Shown: positions 17,682 through 27,286, numbered from the stretch's first letter. The stretch is 64,000 nucleotides of DNA from Clostridiales bacterium (GCA_017480325.1 JAFVAY010000015.1:17434-81433), one strand, 5' to 3'. Numbers and translations are program-made. The notes: generated by a model from the sequence alone, not told the origin.

Positions 17682-18836
17682 ATGGAAATGAATTTTACCT
17701 TTTTCTATGTCGAAGCCAATATAGTATGTATCATCATTCTCGCTATGATACTTCTAAGAAGCTGGGGTAAAGTCGATCGCCAGCAAAAGCAGCGTATATT
17801 CGACGGTATCGTAATCTCGCACATCTGCTACTTTATATGCGATATCTTCTGGGTTCAGATACTCAATAATGCACTTCCCCACACCAGAGTTCTGGCATCG
17901 ATCGTCAACATCCTCAATGCCGATCTTCTAAGCAGCATTACCTGCTTCTGGTTTGTTTACGTCGAATTGTCACAGGGCGAGAAATATATCGTAAGCTCCA
18001 AGGGACGAGGAATAGCATCGCTCCCGGCTCTTCTCGAGGTCTTGATCATGATCGTGTTGTTCATCTTCTTTAACGACAAGGTCCTCGATGAGGATAACGC
18101 GCCTACGGCACTTTATTATGTGCTTTTCGTAGCGATACCTGCTATCTATGTGGCGGCAGCGGCTTCCAGATCCCTCTCAAGAGCAATTAAGAAGGAAAAC
18201 TATGCTTATCGCTTCCAGTACATTCTGTGGGCAGTGTACCCAATGATCGTCACCGTGATAGGTATTCTCCAGACTCTGTGGCTTAATGCGCCGCTGTTCT
18301 GCTTCGGCAGCGTCATAACACTTCTTTATGTCTATATGGTCTCCACTGATGACCTCATATCCATGGATCCTCTTACGAAGCTTAATAACAGAGCACAGCT
18401 GAGAAGATATCTTGCCACGGAGATCGCGGGCAACACTCACTATGTCATGATGATGGATCTTAACAAGTTCAAGCACATCAACGATAAATACGGGCATATG
18501 GAGGGAGACATCGCGATCCAGAGGACTGCTGATGCGCTGAGATCTGCCTGCTCGGAGAACCAACTTAGACCCTTCATCGCCAGGTACGGCGGAGACGAAT
18601 TCATTATAATCGCCAAGACTAACGACGAGAATAAGATCAGAGAGCTGGCTGACAGAATATCCGCGAAGCTTATCGAGCTTAACAAAGAATCCGGCGCTCC
18701 CTACGAATTATCCGCCAGTATAGGCTACTCAAGCTACAACGGCGATATAGCAGAATTTCCGTCAGCCTTAAGCAAGGCCGATGAAGCCCTGTACATCAAC
18801 AAAGCCATGTCTCATGCTGAGGCGGCAGAAATCTGA
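17682..18836 (+). CDS. Membrane-bound diguanylate cyclase
   Basis: A 384-residue protein with six or seven N-terminal membrane helices (residues about 5-225), then a complete GGDEF domain: DPLTKLNNRAQL, MMDLNKFKHINDKYGH and ARYGGDEF near residue 305. It should make cyclic di-GMP in response to a signal sensed in the membrane. No EAL or HD-GYP domain. There is no ribosome site; a TAGAAT (17669-17674) lies seven bases before the ATG, so the mRNA may be leaderless. Confidence 0.9.
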   Translation: MEMNFTFFYVEANIVCIIILAMILLRSWGKVDRQQKQRIFDGIVISHICYFICDIFWVQILNNALPHTRVLASIVNILNADLLSSITCFWFVYVELSQGEKYIVSSKGRGIASLPALLEVLIMIVLFIFFNDKVLDEDNAPTALYYVLFVAIPAIYVAAAASRSLSRAIKKENYAYRFQYILWAVYPMIVTVIGILQTLWLNAPLFCFGSVITLLYVYMVSTDDLISMDPLTKLNNRAQLRRYLATEIAGNTHYVMMMDLNKFKHINDKYGHMEGDIAIQRTADALRSACSENQLRPFIARYGGDEFIIIAKTNDENKIRELADRISAKLIELNKESGAPYELSASIGYSSYNGDIAEFPSALSKADEALYINKAMSHAEAAEI

Positions 18837-18851
18837 GCTTAAAGCATCCCC

Positions 18852-19916
18852 TTAAGGCGTGTAGTAATCTGCAGTGTAAGCCGTAGGCACCATGAAGCAC
18901 AGATTGTTATCCTCTATGCATCCGGTGTCGATGGTGTAGGTTACGCCGTTATAGTCCATCTCACCCCAGAAATGGCGATTGCCTCCGATACGGCCCTGAA
19001 CCATACGGACATCGTAGCCCAGATAGGACATCATGGCGAGAAGCGCACCGTTATACTGGACGCACTGTCCGAGACGGTAATTGAAGATGGCATCAGCATA
19101 GCTCTTACCCGATATCTGCGCCCAGGCCCCGCCACTGCTGGCATAATGTACGTTAAGTCTGATCCACAGCGCCGTATACTGAAGCTTCTGAAGATCGCTC
19201 CACCCGGGTCTGAAGTGCTCGTTCGCGAACCTCTGGCAGATCGCGTAGTCGTTGGCAGATACGGTAACCGTTCCGGTCTGAGCGCCGTTCTTCATGAACA
19301 TGGGATACGAGCCGCGGGGTGTAGTATCAGTATGACTCGCGAAAATCCCCGGAACACCTTCATCCCACAGATCCTCGGAGAAGCTTCTAAAGAACAGCTC
19401 AACCCTGCCGTAACCCGCGGGAACATCGATGTGATCTCCGGGATTTACTCCGTAGGATATGCACTTGTTTCTGAATTCCTCAGAATCGGCAAATCCGTTA
19501 AAGAGGGTTGAGATGGAGCCGTCTGAATAGCAGATACGATCCCACCAATAGTAGAAGCCGTCCATATCAGGCTGTCTGTTAAGAAATACGAGGTAGAACC
19601 TCTCGATAGTCTCATCGGAATAGCTGTTAAGGCACTTATCGAGGAACTCGGGACTATAGAAGAAGCCATAAGCCGCCTGCTTACCGGAGATCTGACCGCT
19701 GGACAGCTTCTGACACCAGTCCTCAAGTCCTGTAGGGTCCGGTTCACGACCGAGGCACTCGGAATAAAGCGCCGTTACGAAGCTTCTGATCCCGCCGTCG
19801 TCGGCGCGAACAATTCTGATGCTGTCATTCGGATTGATCCCCGGGAAGAAGCTTAGAACAATGACAGCTGCGACGATGATCGCGGCAAGGGCTCTTAATG
19901 ATTTCTTAGTAGTCAT
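18852..19916 (-). CDS. Secreted DUF4214 and transglutaminase-like protein
   Basis: A 354-residue protein with an N-terminal signal peptide or anchor (AALIIVAAVIVLSFF region, residues 8-25), one or two DUF4214 repeats (about 40-150: YSECLGREPDPTGLEDWC, then FLNRQPDMDGFYYWW) and a C-terminal transglutaminase-like domain with RLGQCVQYN (Cys near 284) and a His in NRHFWGEM. The Asp of the triad is likely in YTIDTGC. Such domains can act as cysteine proteases or cross-linkers outside the cell. A GAGAGG site precedes the ATG. It follows the AGE gene by 13 bp. Confidence 0.8.
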   Translation of the reverse strand: MTTKKSLRALAAIIVAAVIVLSFFPGINPNDSIRIVRADDGGIRSFVTALYSECLGREPDPTGLEDWCQKLSSGQISGKQAAYGFFYSPEFLDKCLNSYSDETIERFYLVFLNRQPDMDGFYYWWDRICYSDGSISTLFNGFADSEEFRNKCISYGVNPGDHIDVPAGYGRVELFFRSFSEDLWDEGVPGIFASHTDTTPRGSYPMFMKNGAQTGTVTVSANDYAICQRFANEHFRPGWSDLQKLQYTALWIRLNVHYASSGGAWAQISGKSYADAIFNYRLGQCVQYNGALLAMMSYLGYDVRMVQGRIGGNRHFWGEMDYNGVTYTIDTGCIEDNNLCFMVPTAYTADYYTP

Positions 19917-19929
19917 ATCACGTCACCTC

Positions 19930-21171
19930 TCAGACACTACTGTTATTCCTTCTATATACCGAAGATGCAATAGAAATATCAACATCACTATATGGGATCA
20001 GCATCGCCTGGAAGGCGTGATAAAGATCCGACTTACCGGGCCACACAGTCCCCTTAAGTTTATTATTCTCATCAAGCTGGTGATACCACGAGCCACAGGA
20101 GTGATCAAGCACGGTCTCGTCCAGATATCTCATGAACATCTCATAATCATCAGCGTATTTAGGATTATTCGTGATCCTATAAAGCACCGCCGAGGTATTG
20201 ATCGCCTCCGCCAAGGTCCAGTGCATACGGTCGTGAACAACAGGCTTACCGTCCCAATCCGTGGTGTAGACAATTCCGGGGGCACCGTCCGCATTCCAAG
20301 CATCGGCTACAGCGCGATCATAAAGCTTACAGGCAGCGATAACATAAGGCGCTACATTAGCCGATACGAGGCCAAAGGAAGCCGTAGCACACTGTGCTAT
20401 AAGACGTGCCCATTCGATACCGTGTCCGGGAGTGGCACCATAGGGCTTGAAGGGATCATCCGGCTTCTCCTTATTCATATTAAGCTGAGGCTCCCATGTA
20501 TCGCTGAAGTGCTCTGGGATACGATAGCCGTTATCAGCCGCCCAGCCGATGACACGATCAATTATCCGACCTGCTCTGACTCGATACCTGATATCCCCTG
20601 TGGCATCCGCCAGCGCCAGAAAAGCCTCAACGGTATGCATATTCGCATTGATCCCGCGATAGGTATCGAGAACGGTGAACTCCGTATTCCATGTATCACA
20701 GGACAGGCCCTCTTCCTCGTTCCAGAACCTCTCGTCGTATATCCTGACAGCAGCCTCCAGAAGCTCGTCTGCGCCGTCGACGCCTGCAAGCTTCGCGCTT
20801 GTAGCCGCCAATATAACGAAGGCGTGAGCATAGCACTGCTTATCCGGAAGAGGAACATTATCCTTCGTAAGTCCTGCATACCAGCCGCCGTTTACTTCAT
20901 CCTTAAGCTCACCGTTAAGGCCTCTGATTGCCGCCTCTGCAAGAGCCCTGCTCTTCTCATCTCCCAGCATGCATCCGATGCTGTACACATGAGCCATGCG
21001 CGACGTGATCCAGGTCTCCCTCGGTCTATCAGTCCACGGCGTACCGTCATCACCTAAGTAATAGCTCCCTCCTCCGGGAGAAGGAAAAAGTCTTCCGAAT
21101 TCCAAAAGAGCCTTCGCATTGGAATCCAAAAAGCTCTTATTCTCATATGTGTCGATAATATATTTATTCAT
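19930..21171 (-). CDS. AGE-family sugar isomerase/epimerase, YihS or mannose isomerase-like
   Basis: A 413-residue alpha6/alpha6-barrel protein of the N-acylglucosamine 2-epimerase family. Family-typical segments include TSRMAHVYSIG near residue 57, the NMHTVEAFLALAD region near 180, ATPGHGIEWARL near 245 and the final His-bearing KSDLYHAFQAML. YihS-type enzymes interconvert mannose and fructose; the upstream beta-mannosidase makes mannose isomerase the likely role. ATG 21177 is possible, but ATG 21171 has a better-placed GAGG site. It starts 9 bp after the GH2 stop. Confidence 0.85.
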   Translation of the reverse strand: MNKYIIDTYENKSFLDSNAKALLEFGRLFPSPGGGSYYLGDDGTPWTDRPRETWITSRMAHVYSIGCMLGDEKSRALAEAAIRGLNGELKDEVNGGWYAGLTKDNVPLPDKQCYAHAFVILAATSAKLAGVDGADELLEAAVRIYDERFWNEEEGLSCDTWNTEFTVLDTYRGINANMHTVEAFLALADATGDIRYRVRAGRIIDRVIGWAADNGYRIPEHFSDTWEPQLNMNKEKPDDPFKPYGATPGHGIEWARLIAQCATASFGLVSANVAPYVIAACKLYDRAVADAWNADGAPGIVYTTDWDGKPVVHDRMHWTLAEAINTSAVLYRITNNPKYADDYEMFMRYLDETVLDHSCGSWYHQLDENNKLKGTVWPGKSDLYHAFQAMLIPYSDVDISIASSVYRRNNSSV

Positions 21172-21180
21172 AGGCATACC

Positions 21181-23589
21181 TCATCTTATGGAATACACAC
21201 TTCTCACCTTAAGCCCCGCAGGCGATCCCTCCAGAAGCTTAACTCTCTTCTCCTCCGCATTAAGGTCGAAGAAATTATCCGAGAGAACAAGATCGTCATT
21301 GTCATTCTCGATCTTAACACCCTTGGCATACGCCTTCGCCTTCACGACTATCTCATCACCCTCCAGCCTTACCGTCAATTCCGGGTCCTCGAATCTGAAA
21401 TGCTTCGGCGGGGAGAACAACACGGTTCCTTCACCTGCTATCTTTCCATTTTCCTCCAGCTGATAGCTTACGTAATTCTCATATAGCTTAGCCTCAGGAA
21501 GCTCAACCTTCGTCATCCATATCGCAGACATCGCCTCGACGGTTACCTCTTCCTCGCGAGCCTCGATAACGCTTCCTGAAGCTTCACGAAGCTGCCAAAG
21601 CACGCGACACCTATGAGACTCGAAGGTATCGTTTACAAGATTAAGACGAATAGACCTGATAACAGGAGATGGCTCTGCGTTTACATTCATACTGTGAGTA
21701 AGAAGCCCCTGCTCCTCGCAGGAAAGCATAAGCGGCGCGAAAAAGCGTTTTGCATAATAATGGAGAGCCTTGAGCCTGCCGTAATAATCAACAGAGGACC
21801 ATGACGCCACAGGCCAGCAGTCATTAAGCTGCCAGTATATCGCACCCATACATCGCCCACGGTTACGCCTCAGGTGCTCGACACCGTACCTAATCGCCTC
21901 CGCCTGAAGAAGCTGTGAAGCATAGATAAGCGTATCAAAGTCATTGGGATATAGGAAGGTCTGCTCCATATAGTTCATTATCTTCCCGTTGGCCGCCGCG
22001 TTACGCTGATGCTTTTCCATGATATGAGAGAAAACATTACGATCAGACGGGAGCGTGAAGGTCTCGATAGTCTTAAGTGAAGGGAAGGACTGGAAGCCGA
22101 ACTCCGACAGATACCGGAAGTAGAATTTACGATATTCTGTGAAGGGCTTGTTGCCGTGCCACACATCCCAGTAGTGAACGTCACCGCGGTCAGGAGAATT
22201 GGGCTCATCGAAACCTCCTCCGCAGGATGGTGACGCCGGCCAGTAGAAGCGATCAGGATCCTCCCTCTTAATAATGTCAGGGAAAATCTCCTCGTACATC
22301 TTGATGTAGTCGTCCTTGATACGCGGGTCAGCGTGAGCTCCCCACTCCCCTTCCTTGACGAACATCTCCATCTCGTTATTCCCGCACCACAGACCCAGGC
22401 TGGCGTGATGCCTCAAGCGCCTCACATTGTCCTGAACCTCTGCCTTAATGCTATCCTCGAACTCGGGCGTCAGCCTGTAGTTGGCACAGGCAAACATCAG
22501 ATCCTGCCACACTATAAGCCCCAGCTCGTCGCAGATATCGTAGAAATCGTCAGACGGATACAGTCCTCCGCCCCAGACACGAACAGCATTGAAATTCGCT
22601 TCCTTGCAGCGCATCAGAAGCCGGCGCGTCCTGTCATAATTCGTTCGTGCGAGAATGTTGTCCTCGGGGATATAATCCGCCCCCATGGCGAAAACCTTAA
22701 CCCCATTTATCACATGACAGAACTCACTTCCGAACTCATCGGATGCCGTGCTCATGGTAAGTGTACGAAGCCCTATCCTCCTGCTCCAGGTATCAAGTAT
22801 AGAACCGTCGTCATCCACAAGATCAACGGTAACCTTATATAGAGGCTGTTCACCCATATTGTTGGGCCACCAAAGCCTCGGATGATCAATCCTCGTGCCG
22901 TCTATCCGATTGCCGTCAGGATCTTCTATGGTAACTTTAACGGGCTCCTGATCGGTCTCGATCTTAAGCTCGACAGATGACATATCCTCATTAAACACCT
23001 GTCGCACATAGACGTTTCTGAGGAAATTCTTATTGACCTTAAGAAGCTCCACCTCTCTCCACAGGCCAATATCCGGGAGCCTCGGTCCCCAATCCCAGCC
23101 GAACATATAATGAGCTTTACGAATAAAGGGAAATCCTCTCATGGCATCTTCGGTGCCCAATATGAGAGGATCCTCCCTATGCATTCTTGCTATATATTCT
23201 GTCGGCGAATGTATGCTTATAAGAAGCTCGTTCTCATCCTTAAGAAGAGACTTAACATCAAAGTCCCAGGTACGGTGCATGTTATCAACATATGCGAGCT
23301 TCGTATCGTTAAGATATATATCCGCCAAAGTATCGATACCGTTAAAGCGGAGTATGACTTCATCACAGCTTTGGAGATCATCCTGATCTACCTTAAAGCG
23401 TCCGCGATACCGGAAGTCATTCCTCATGAGCTCCAGAGCCGCATCTTCATTATCACGCCAGTAGGGATCGTCAAGCCTTCCGGCATTGATAAGATCGTTA
23501 TAGACAGAGCCCGGGACTGAAGTAGGAATCAACTCCTCCTGCCCCATCATTTGTAATGTCCAATCTATCTTCGCATTTAACGCTCTCAT
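21181..23589 (-). CDS. Beta-mannosidase (GH2)
   Basis: Removes terminal beta-mannosyl residues from mannooligosaccharides. The protein is 802 residues and has the GH2 order: N-terminal jelly-roll, Ig-like domain, TIM barrel and C-terminal beta domain. The acid/base is Glu406 in WCGNNEMEM and the nucleophile Glu496 in SEFGFQSFP, the beta-mannosidase form of the motif. MFGWDWGPRLPDIGLW near 162-177 is also typical. No signal peptide, so it is cytoplasmic. A TGATATAAT extended -10 lies eight bases before the ATG and no ribosome site is visible. Works with the AGE isomerase and the GH26 mannanase at 48710. Confidence 0.95.
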   Translation of the reverse strand: MRALNAKIDWTLQMMGQEELIPTSVPGSVYNDLINAGRLDDPYWRDNEDAALELMRNDFRYRGRFKVDQDDLQSCDEVILRFNGIDTLADIYLNDTKLAYVDNMHRTWDFDVKSLLKDENELLISIHSPTEYIARMHREDPLILGTEDAMRGFPFIRKAHYMFGWDWGPRLPDIGLWREVELLKVNKNFLRNVYVRQVFNEDMSSVELKIETDQEPVKVTIEDPDGNRIDGTRIDHPRLWWPNNMGEQPLYKVTVDLVDDDGSILDTWSRRIGLRTLTMSTASDEFGSEFCHVINGVKVFAMGADYIPEDNILARTNYDRTRRLLMRCKEANFNAVRVWGGGLYPSDDFYDICDELGLIVWQDLMFACANYRLTPEFEDSIKAEVQDNVRRLRHHASLGLWCGNNEMEMFVKEGEWGAHADPRIKDDYIKMYEEIFPDIIKREDPDRFYWPASPSCGGGFDEPNSPDRGDVHYWDVWHGNKPFTEYRKFYFRYLSEFGFQSFPSLKTIETFTLPSDRNVFSHIMEKHQRNAAANGKIMNYMEQTFLYPNDFDTLIYASQLLQAEAIRYGVEHLRRNRGRCMGAIYWQLNDCWPVASWSSVDYYGRLKALHYYAKRFFAPLMLSCEEQGLLTHSMNVNAEPSPVIRSIRLNLVNDTFESHRCRVLWQLREASGSVIEAREEEVTVEAMSAIWMTKVELPEAKLYENYVSYQLEENGKIAGEGTVLFSPPKHFRFEDPELTVRLEGDEIVVKAKAYAKGVKIENDNDDLVLSDNFFDLNAEEKRVKLLEGSPAGLKVRSVYSIR

Positions 23590-23603
23590 ACAAGGTAATT
23601 ATA

Positions 23604-24428
23604 TCACCGCGCGAGCAGACTAACATCACCTGACGAAGTATTAATATTCATTACGGATGATCCGTCACCGCTGACGTATGCTCCATCGATCCTCGAGAAG
23701 GACAGCTCATAATTGAACTCACCGCTGCTTGTCTCGACGTTGGCAGTAACATCGGCATCCTCCGGAAGATATACGGTAACATCGCCGGATGAAGCATCGA
23801 TATCAAGCTTGTCGGTAGCTATAATCTCAGCGGTGATACTGCCTGATGAAGTATTAATGCTTATGTTCTCACTCTCCCTCTCCTGGTTAAGATACACTGA
23901 TCCGGAGGATGCCTCGAGATTTATGTTATCTGCGCTTCCGTTAACCTCGATAGCACCTGAAGATGAACTCACGTTTATATCACCGGAAGTGATGTCACTG
24001 CAGTAGAAGGACCCGGATGAGATCTCCACGAGAAGTGTGTCGAGAAGCTGCGACTCGGGGACTACGATCTCCAGTTCCTTCTCGATATTATTAAGATCAA
24101 TGCTCTTAGATGACGCGCAGAATCTGACATAGAGGGTAGAGCCGTCAACCCATGTGTGAACCATCTGTTCATCATCAAGCTCCTTGTTCGCGGTCTCCGT
24201 TATCGTGACCTCATCGGTATCGCTTCCTATAAGTCTCACGTCACCTGACACGTAATCGATATTGATGCTGTCGATAGTCTCAGTGATCTCGCGATCCCCT
24301 GCGGTATATTTATCCGCATTCTCGTAGGTGTAGTAGGTATTGTTAATTAAATTCATCGAGCATCCGGTAAGAAAGACTGATGATACAGCCAATACTGCAC
24401 AGATTCTCAGTAAGTTATACTTTTTCAT
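23604..24428 (-). CDS. DUF4097-type lipoprotein with SSG beta-repeats
   Basis: A 274-residue lipoprotein: signal peptide with lipobox FLTGC (Cys23), then a right-handed beta-helix-like array (DUF4097, putative adhesin) in which short units with SSG turns recur about every 20 residues (ISSGSFY, SSSSGAI, ASSGSVY, TSSGSIT, ASSGDVT, TSSGEFN, TSSGDVS). Function unknown. It overlaps the anti-sigma gene by 14 bp and is the last gene of the ECF sigma operon, so it is probably part of that envelope-stress regulon. Confidence 0.85.
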   Translation of the reverse strand: MKKYNLLRICAVLAVSSVFLTGCSMNLINNTYYTYENADKYTAGDREITETIDSINIDYVSGDVRLIGSDTDEVTITETANKELDDEQMVHTWVDGSTLYVRFCASSKSIDLNNIEKELEIVVPESQLLDTLLVEISSGSFYCSDITSGDINVSSSSGAIEVNGSADNINLEASSGSVYLNQERESENISINTSSGSITAEIIATDKLDIDASSGDVTVYLPEDADVTANVETSSGEFNYELSFSRIDGAYVSGDGSSVMNINTSSGDVSLLAR

Positions 24429-25383
24429 TTCTTTTCCCTTTCCTGGTCATTCCTATAACTATTCCTATCACTGTAAGTAAAAGTCCCACGGCAAGTCCTA
24501 TGATCATCATCAACGCAGTCGGCGCAGAACCTCTTACGACTCCTGTTGCACTTGCTATCTGTCCCGCAGCATTCAGCGCAAGCTTCACGGGAACATATGT
24601 CAACGAACTTATAAGTGCGACGGATATCCCGGTCTTGGCAAGGGCGTTTACGGGAAGATATCTTATAGCTGCAAACACTGCCCAGATTACAACCAGGAAC
24701 GGAATACATATGCTTGCAGCCAGAGAGTTGTAGAGGGCGCTTTTTACGAACAACCCGATGCATAGCATCATCAGGATAAAGGTCAGCGTGTATGCTCCCA
24801 TGATAGCCAACCCCTTGGTGTTCTTAAGATACGAGTTGACCGGTCTTCTGCATACGATAAACGGCGCGAACAGCAGGGTCAATCCGAACAGCACAGAAGC
24901 TGCCGCTACGAAGAACCAATTCCCGCGTGTATAAATGCATATCACCGCCAAAAGAAGCATCACGCTGGCTGTGAAAGAAGTAATGGTAGTGAACATCTTA
25001 TAACGCGGCACCATAAGCGGAACCACTGATAAAGTCGCCGGTATGAGCATCGAAGCCAATACTATGAAGAACCAGCTTAATCCGGAGCCCGCCGCTATAT
25101 CGACTATAAGACATACCAGTATAGGCACTGCGAAGACCGCACCTACAATAGCTCCTGCCAGAGCGCTTTTACGCTTGAAGAACTTGGCCTGTGAATCTAT
25201 TACTTCATTCTTCTCCTTTATGATCCTCTCATCTAGTGAAGTGTCGCTCATGGCACTTAGCAGCTTGCTGCACTTGGGGCACTCCCGAAGGTGCTCCTCG
25301 ACTGCTCGCTTACTTACATCACTGCAGATGCCGTCTTTATACAGAGGAAGAAGATCGGAGATCATTTCACAATCATATTTCAT
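24415..25383 (-). CDS. Anti-sigma factor with zinc finger and multiple membrane helices
   Basis: 322 residues. The N-terminus has a putative zf-HC2 anti-sigma domain (DGICSDVSKRAVEEHLRECPKC, His/Cys motif around residues 18-38), followed by about eight hydrophobic helices from residue 75 to the end. It overlaps the sigma gene by 11 bp. It should hold the sigma factor at the membrane; the many helices are more than the single one usual for simple anti-sigmas, as in some clostridial DUF-type sensors. Confidence 0.85.
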   Translation of the reverse strand: MKYDCEMISDLLPLYKDGICSDVSKRAVEEHLRECPKCSKLLSAMSDTSLDERIIKEKNEVIDSQAKFFKRKSALAGAIVGAVFAVPILVCLIVDIAAGSGLSWFFIVLASMLIPATLSVVPLMVPRYKMFTTITSFTASVMLLLAVICIYTRGNWFFVAAASVLFGLTLLFAPFIVCRRPVNSYLKNTKGLAIMGAYTLTFILMMLCIGLFVKSALYNSLAASICIPFLVVIWAVFAAIRYLPVNALAKTGISVALISSLTYVPVKLALNAAGQIASATGVVRGSAPTALMMIIGLAVGLLLTVIGIVIGMTRKGKRNEKV

Positions 25384-25867
25384 TCTCGTTCATCCTTTCT
25401 TTGATCTTTACTTTGGCTCTGTGATACGTGACCCGGGCCCAGGTCTCGGTCTTTCCGAAGATAGAACCGATTTCCGCATACGACAGCTCGCCGAAGACCC
25501 TAAGCTGAAACACCTCCTTATAAGGCTCCTCCAGCTGATGAAGTATCGCGTGGATACGAAGGGATGTATCCTTGTCAGTAAGCTTCTCTTCGATACTCTT
25601 ACCGGTATCGGGAAGCTCCTCCACAGGCGCTCCGTCCTCCCTCGAGTGACGTCTTATCTCGTCTACGAAAATATTTTTCGCGATGGCGCAGAGCCATGTG
25701 TAGCCGTCACTTTTACCCCTGAAGGCCTTGTCAGTCGATATCGCCCTGTAGAAGGTCTCCTGGGTTATCTCCTCCGCATTACTACGGTCCTTGGCAAGTG
25801 TCATAACGTAGGAAAACACCTTCATGTAAAAGGCTTCGTAAAGCTTTTCTGCGGTATTTTTATCCAC
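25373..25867 (-). CDS. ECF-type RNA polymerase sigma factor
   Basis: A 164-residue extracytoplasmic-function sigma factor: region 2 (DRSNAEEITQETFYRAI near 27-43, then YTWLCAIAKNIFVDEIRR) and region 4 (PYKEVFQLRVFGELSYAEIG near 120-140). The likely start is GTG, with an AAAGG site about 11 bases before it. It controls, by inference, its own operon with the anti-sigma and the DUF4097 lipoprotein. Confidence 0.92.
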   Translation of the reverse strand: MDKNTAEKLYEAFYMKVFSYVMTLAKDRSNAEEITQETFYRAISTDKAFRGKSDGYTWLCAIAKNIFVDEIRRHSREDGAPVEELPDTGKSIEEKLTDKDTSLRIHAILHQLEEPYKEVFQLRVFGELSYAEIGSIFGKTETWARVTYHRAKVKIKERMNENEI

Positions 25868-25963
25868 GTATCATGCGCACCTTTCTTGTGATCTCGTCTG
25901 TTAGACGGAGAAATTCAGGATTCGTTACAAGATTTATCGAGAAAAATTATTGAAGCTATTCGA

Positions 25964-26007
25964 CATCCTCATGGGAAGCGGTATATTCTTCCGAGATTAA
26001 GAGGATG
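25964..26007. terminator. Imperfect hairpin between the sigma operon and the gene at 26058
   Basis: CATCCTC/GAGGATG and GGAAG/CTTCC stems with unequal bulges. It lies downstream of the 26058 gene and before the sigma gene. No adjacent T-run, so it may be a weak terminator or a structured 5' leader of the sigma operon. Confidence 0.4.
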
Positions 26008-26057
26008 ACATAGTAATCCTGCCGCCGTGACAGATTAGCTGTTTATTTACTCAGGAA

Positions 26058-26537
26058 TTAATCCCTTGAGAATCTCCTGATGCCGGGATTCATATTCATA
26101 AGGAGATCCGCCAGCTCGTCAGCTTCCTTCTGCTTAAGCGGATACTGAATTCCAATCTTTCTGGGCTTCCTTGTCTTGCCGTCAGTGACATCTCCCCTAA
26201 GAGGCTTATTGCCATCGTCGTATAGGCAGAAAGACCATCCGACACTCTTATCTCGAGACGATCTCACTGAACTGATATCGGAAATTGCATAAACAGAAAC
26301 TACCTTCTTGTTCTTCTCGCATAAGAAAAGCTCGTCCTGTGTCAGAAAGCCCTGATAATACTTGTAATTTAATTCTCTGACAATCTTGTCTGAATATGCT
26401 TCCTTAACTTGTTTATAGCCCTTACCGCCCATGGCACTCTTGATAATCGAGAAAAGAACGAGAATAACGATAAATACCCCGAACACCGCGAGAATAGCGA
26501 TCTGCTGTGGGTCTGCTGCAAGTTGAAAGATATACAT
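26058..26537 (-). CDS. Small membrane-anchored protein of unknown function
   Basis: 159 residues: one N-terminal membrane helix (about 12-33) followed by a small soluble domain whose alternating strands (FLTQDELFLCEKNKKVVSVYAI, then SFCLYDDGNKP) resemble a bacterial PH-like fold. I do not recognise the family. The start has an AAGGAG site and a TATAAT about 30 bp upstream. It is a single-gene unit. Confidence 0.7.
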   Translation of the reverse strand: MYIFQLAADPQQIAILAVFGVFIVILVLFSIIKSAMGGKGYKQVKEAYSDKIVRELNYKYYQGFLTQDELFLCEKNKKVVSVYAISDISSVRSSRDKSVGWSFCLYDDGNKPLRGDVTDGKTRKPRKIGIQYPLKQKEADELADLLMNMNPGIRRFSRD

Positions 26538-26626
26538 GACTTTGGCTCCTTATTCGATTATAAACACATACTAAGAATTATACTTCATTATAAACTTTTC
26601 CGATAATATAAACGTTTGAGCCTTCG

Positions 26627-26663
26627 TTTTCTTTGCCCCTTTTCTTTGACCTTTTCTTTGCCC
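26627..26663. repeat. Three tandem copies of TTTTCTTTGMCC
   Basis: Copies start at 26627, 26640 and 26652, with periods 13 and 12. A short pyrimidine-rich tandem repeat in the gap between the 26058 gene and tRNA-Ser. The remainder of the 26538-26760 gap shows nothing I can name. Confidence 0.6.
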
Positions 26664-26760
26664 TTCAGGTAAAAAGGAAAGTTAAACATCTTCAGCAGAC
26701 TCAATGCCTACTCTATTTGTTTCCAGTCTAATAATATCTTATGGTTGTAACAAGAACGAA

Positions 26761-26795
26761 CCCGGAACTAATGATATAGATATCATAGTTCCGGG
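26761..26795 (-). terminator. Terminator of tRNA-Ser
   Basis: Long near-perfect stem: CCCGGAACT-A-ATGATAT / ATATCAT-AGTTCCGGG with a two-base loop. On the minus strand it is followed by TTCGTTCTTGTT. It lies 15 bp after the tRNA 3' end. Confidence 0.85.
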
Positions 26796-26810
26796 TGACT
26801 TCATGTTGTT

Positions 26811-26901
26811 TGGCGGAGATGGTGGGATTCGAACCCACGTGCCAGTTTCCCGGCAAACGCATTTCGAGTGCGCCCCGTTATGACCACTTCGATACATCTC
26901 C
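26811..26901 (-). tRNA. tRNA-Ser (CGA)
   Basis: Acceptor GGAGATG / CATCTCC with discriminator G and encoded CCA. The anticodon loop CTCGAAA gives CGA. A long variable arm (GCCGGGAAACTGGC region) is typical of class II tRNA-Ser. T-loop GGTTCGAATCC. Confidence 0.95.
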
Positions 26902-27090
26902 GTGCTTTGAGGTCGCCTGCATATTGTATATAAAAAAGACAAATAATTCAATCAGTCGCGAATCCTGACCACGTGAAGCCTTGCAACCTCTATTCGGGTA
27001 CAGCACATATCCTTCATTTATATGTACTATATTACTGAAATTACGCTATTAGATAAAATCTGAATCTAGGCAGAAGCGCAACCCAAAGGT

Positions 27091-27204
27091 ATGTATGTTT
27101 TTGAGTATGTAATTTCATTATTCCCATACATAATGACGTAAAAATACCCGTATGTATGGCAATATGTATGCTTTTCGCGATTACGAATACCAAAATCCAT
27201 ACAC
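27091..27204. repeat. Paired-heptamer repeat, locus B (in a 385-bp gap)
   Basis: Unit 1: ATGTATG (27091), TTTTT, GAGTATG (27103), 15 bases, CATACAT (27125), 5 bases, a decayed last word. Unit 2: ATGTATG (27152), GCAAT, ATGTATG (27164), 27 bases, CATACAC (27198), 5 bases, decayed word. Same 7-5-7 spacing as loci A and C. The rest of the gap between tRNA-Ser and the PAP2 gene (26902-27286) is AT-rich, with no convincing gene. Confidence 0.6.
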
Positions 27205-27286
27205 GCCATATAGTTCCATGCTAATCCCGAAGAAAACATAAAGAGCTGCTTTAATCCGCATAACACACGTTCCAAGTCACACCCGC

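Noticed and set aside
19819..21057. Long plus-strand frame (412 codons) opposite the AGE isomerase gene
   Set aside because: It is antisense to a clear family member, has no ribosome site and gives a protein without recognisable domains.
26739..26951. Minus-strand 70-codon frame at tRNA-Ser
   Set aside because: It reads straight through the tRNA; the WVRIPPSPP-like string is the usual translation artefact of a tRNA T-arm.
27066..27275. 69-codon minus-strand frame in the gap before tRNA-Ser
   Set aside because: It lies over repeat locus B and is explained by those repeats; no ribosome site.
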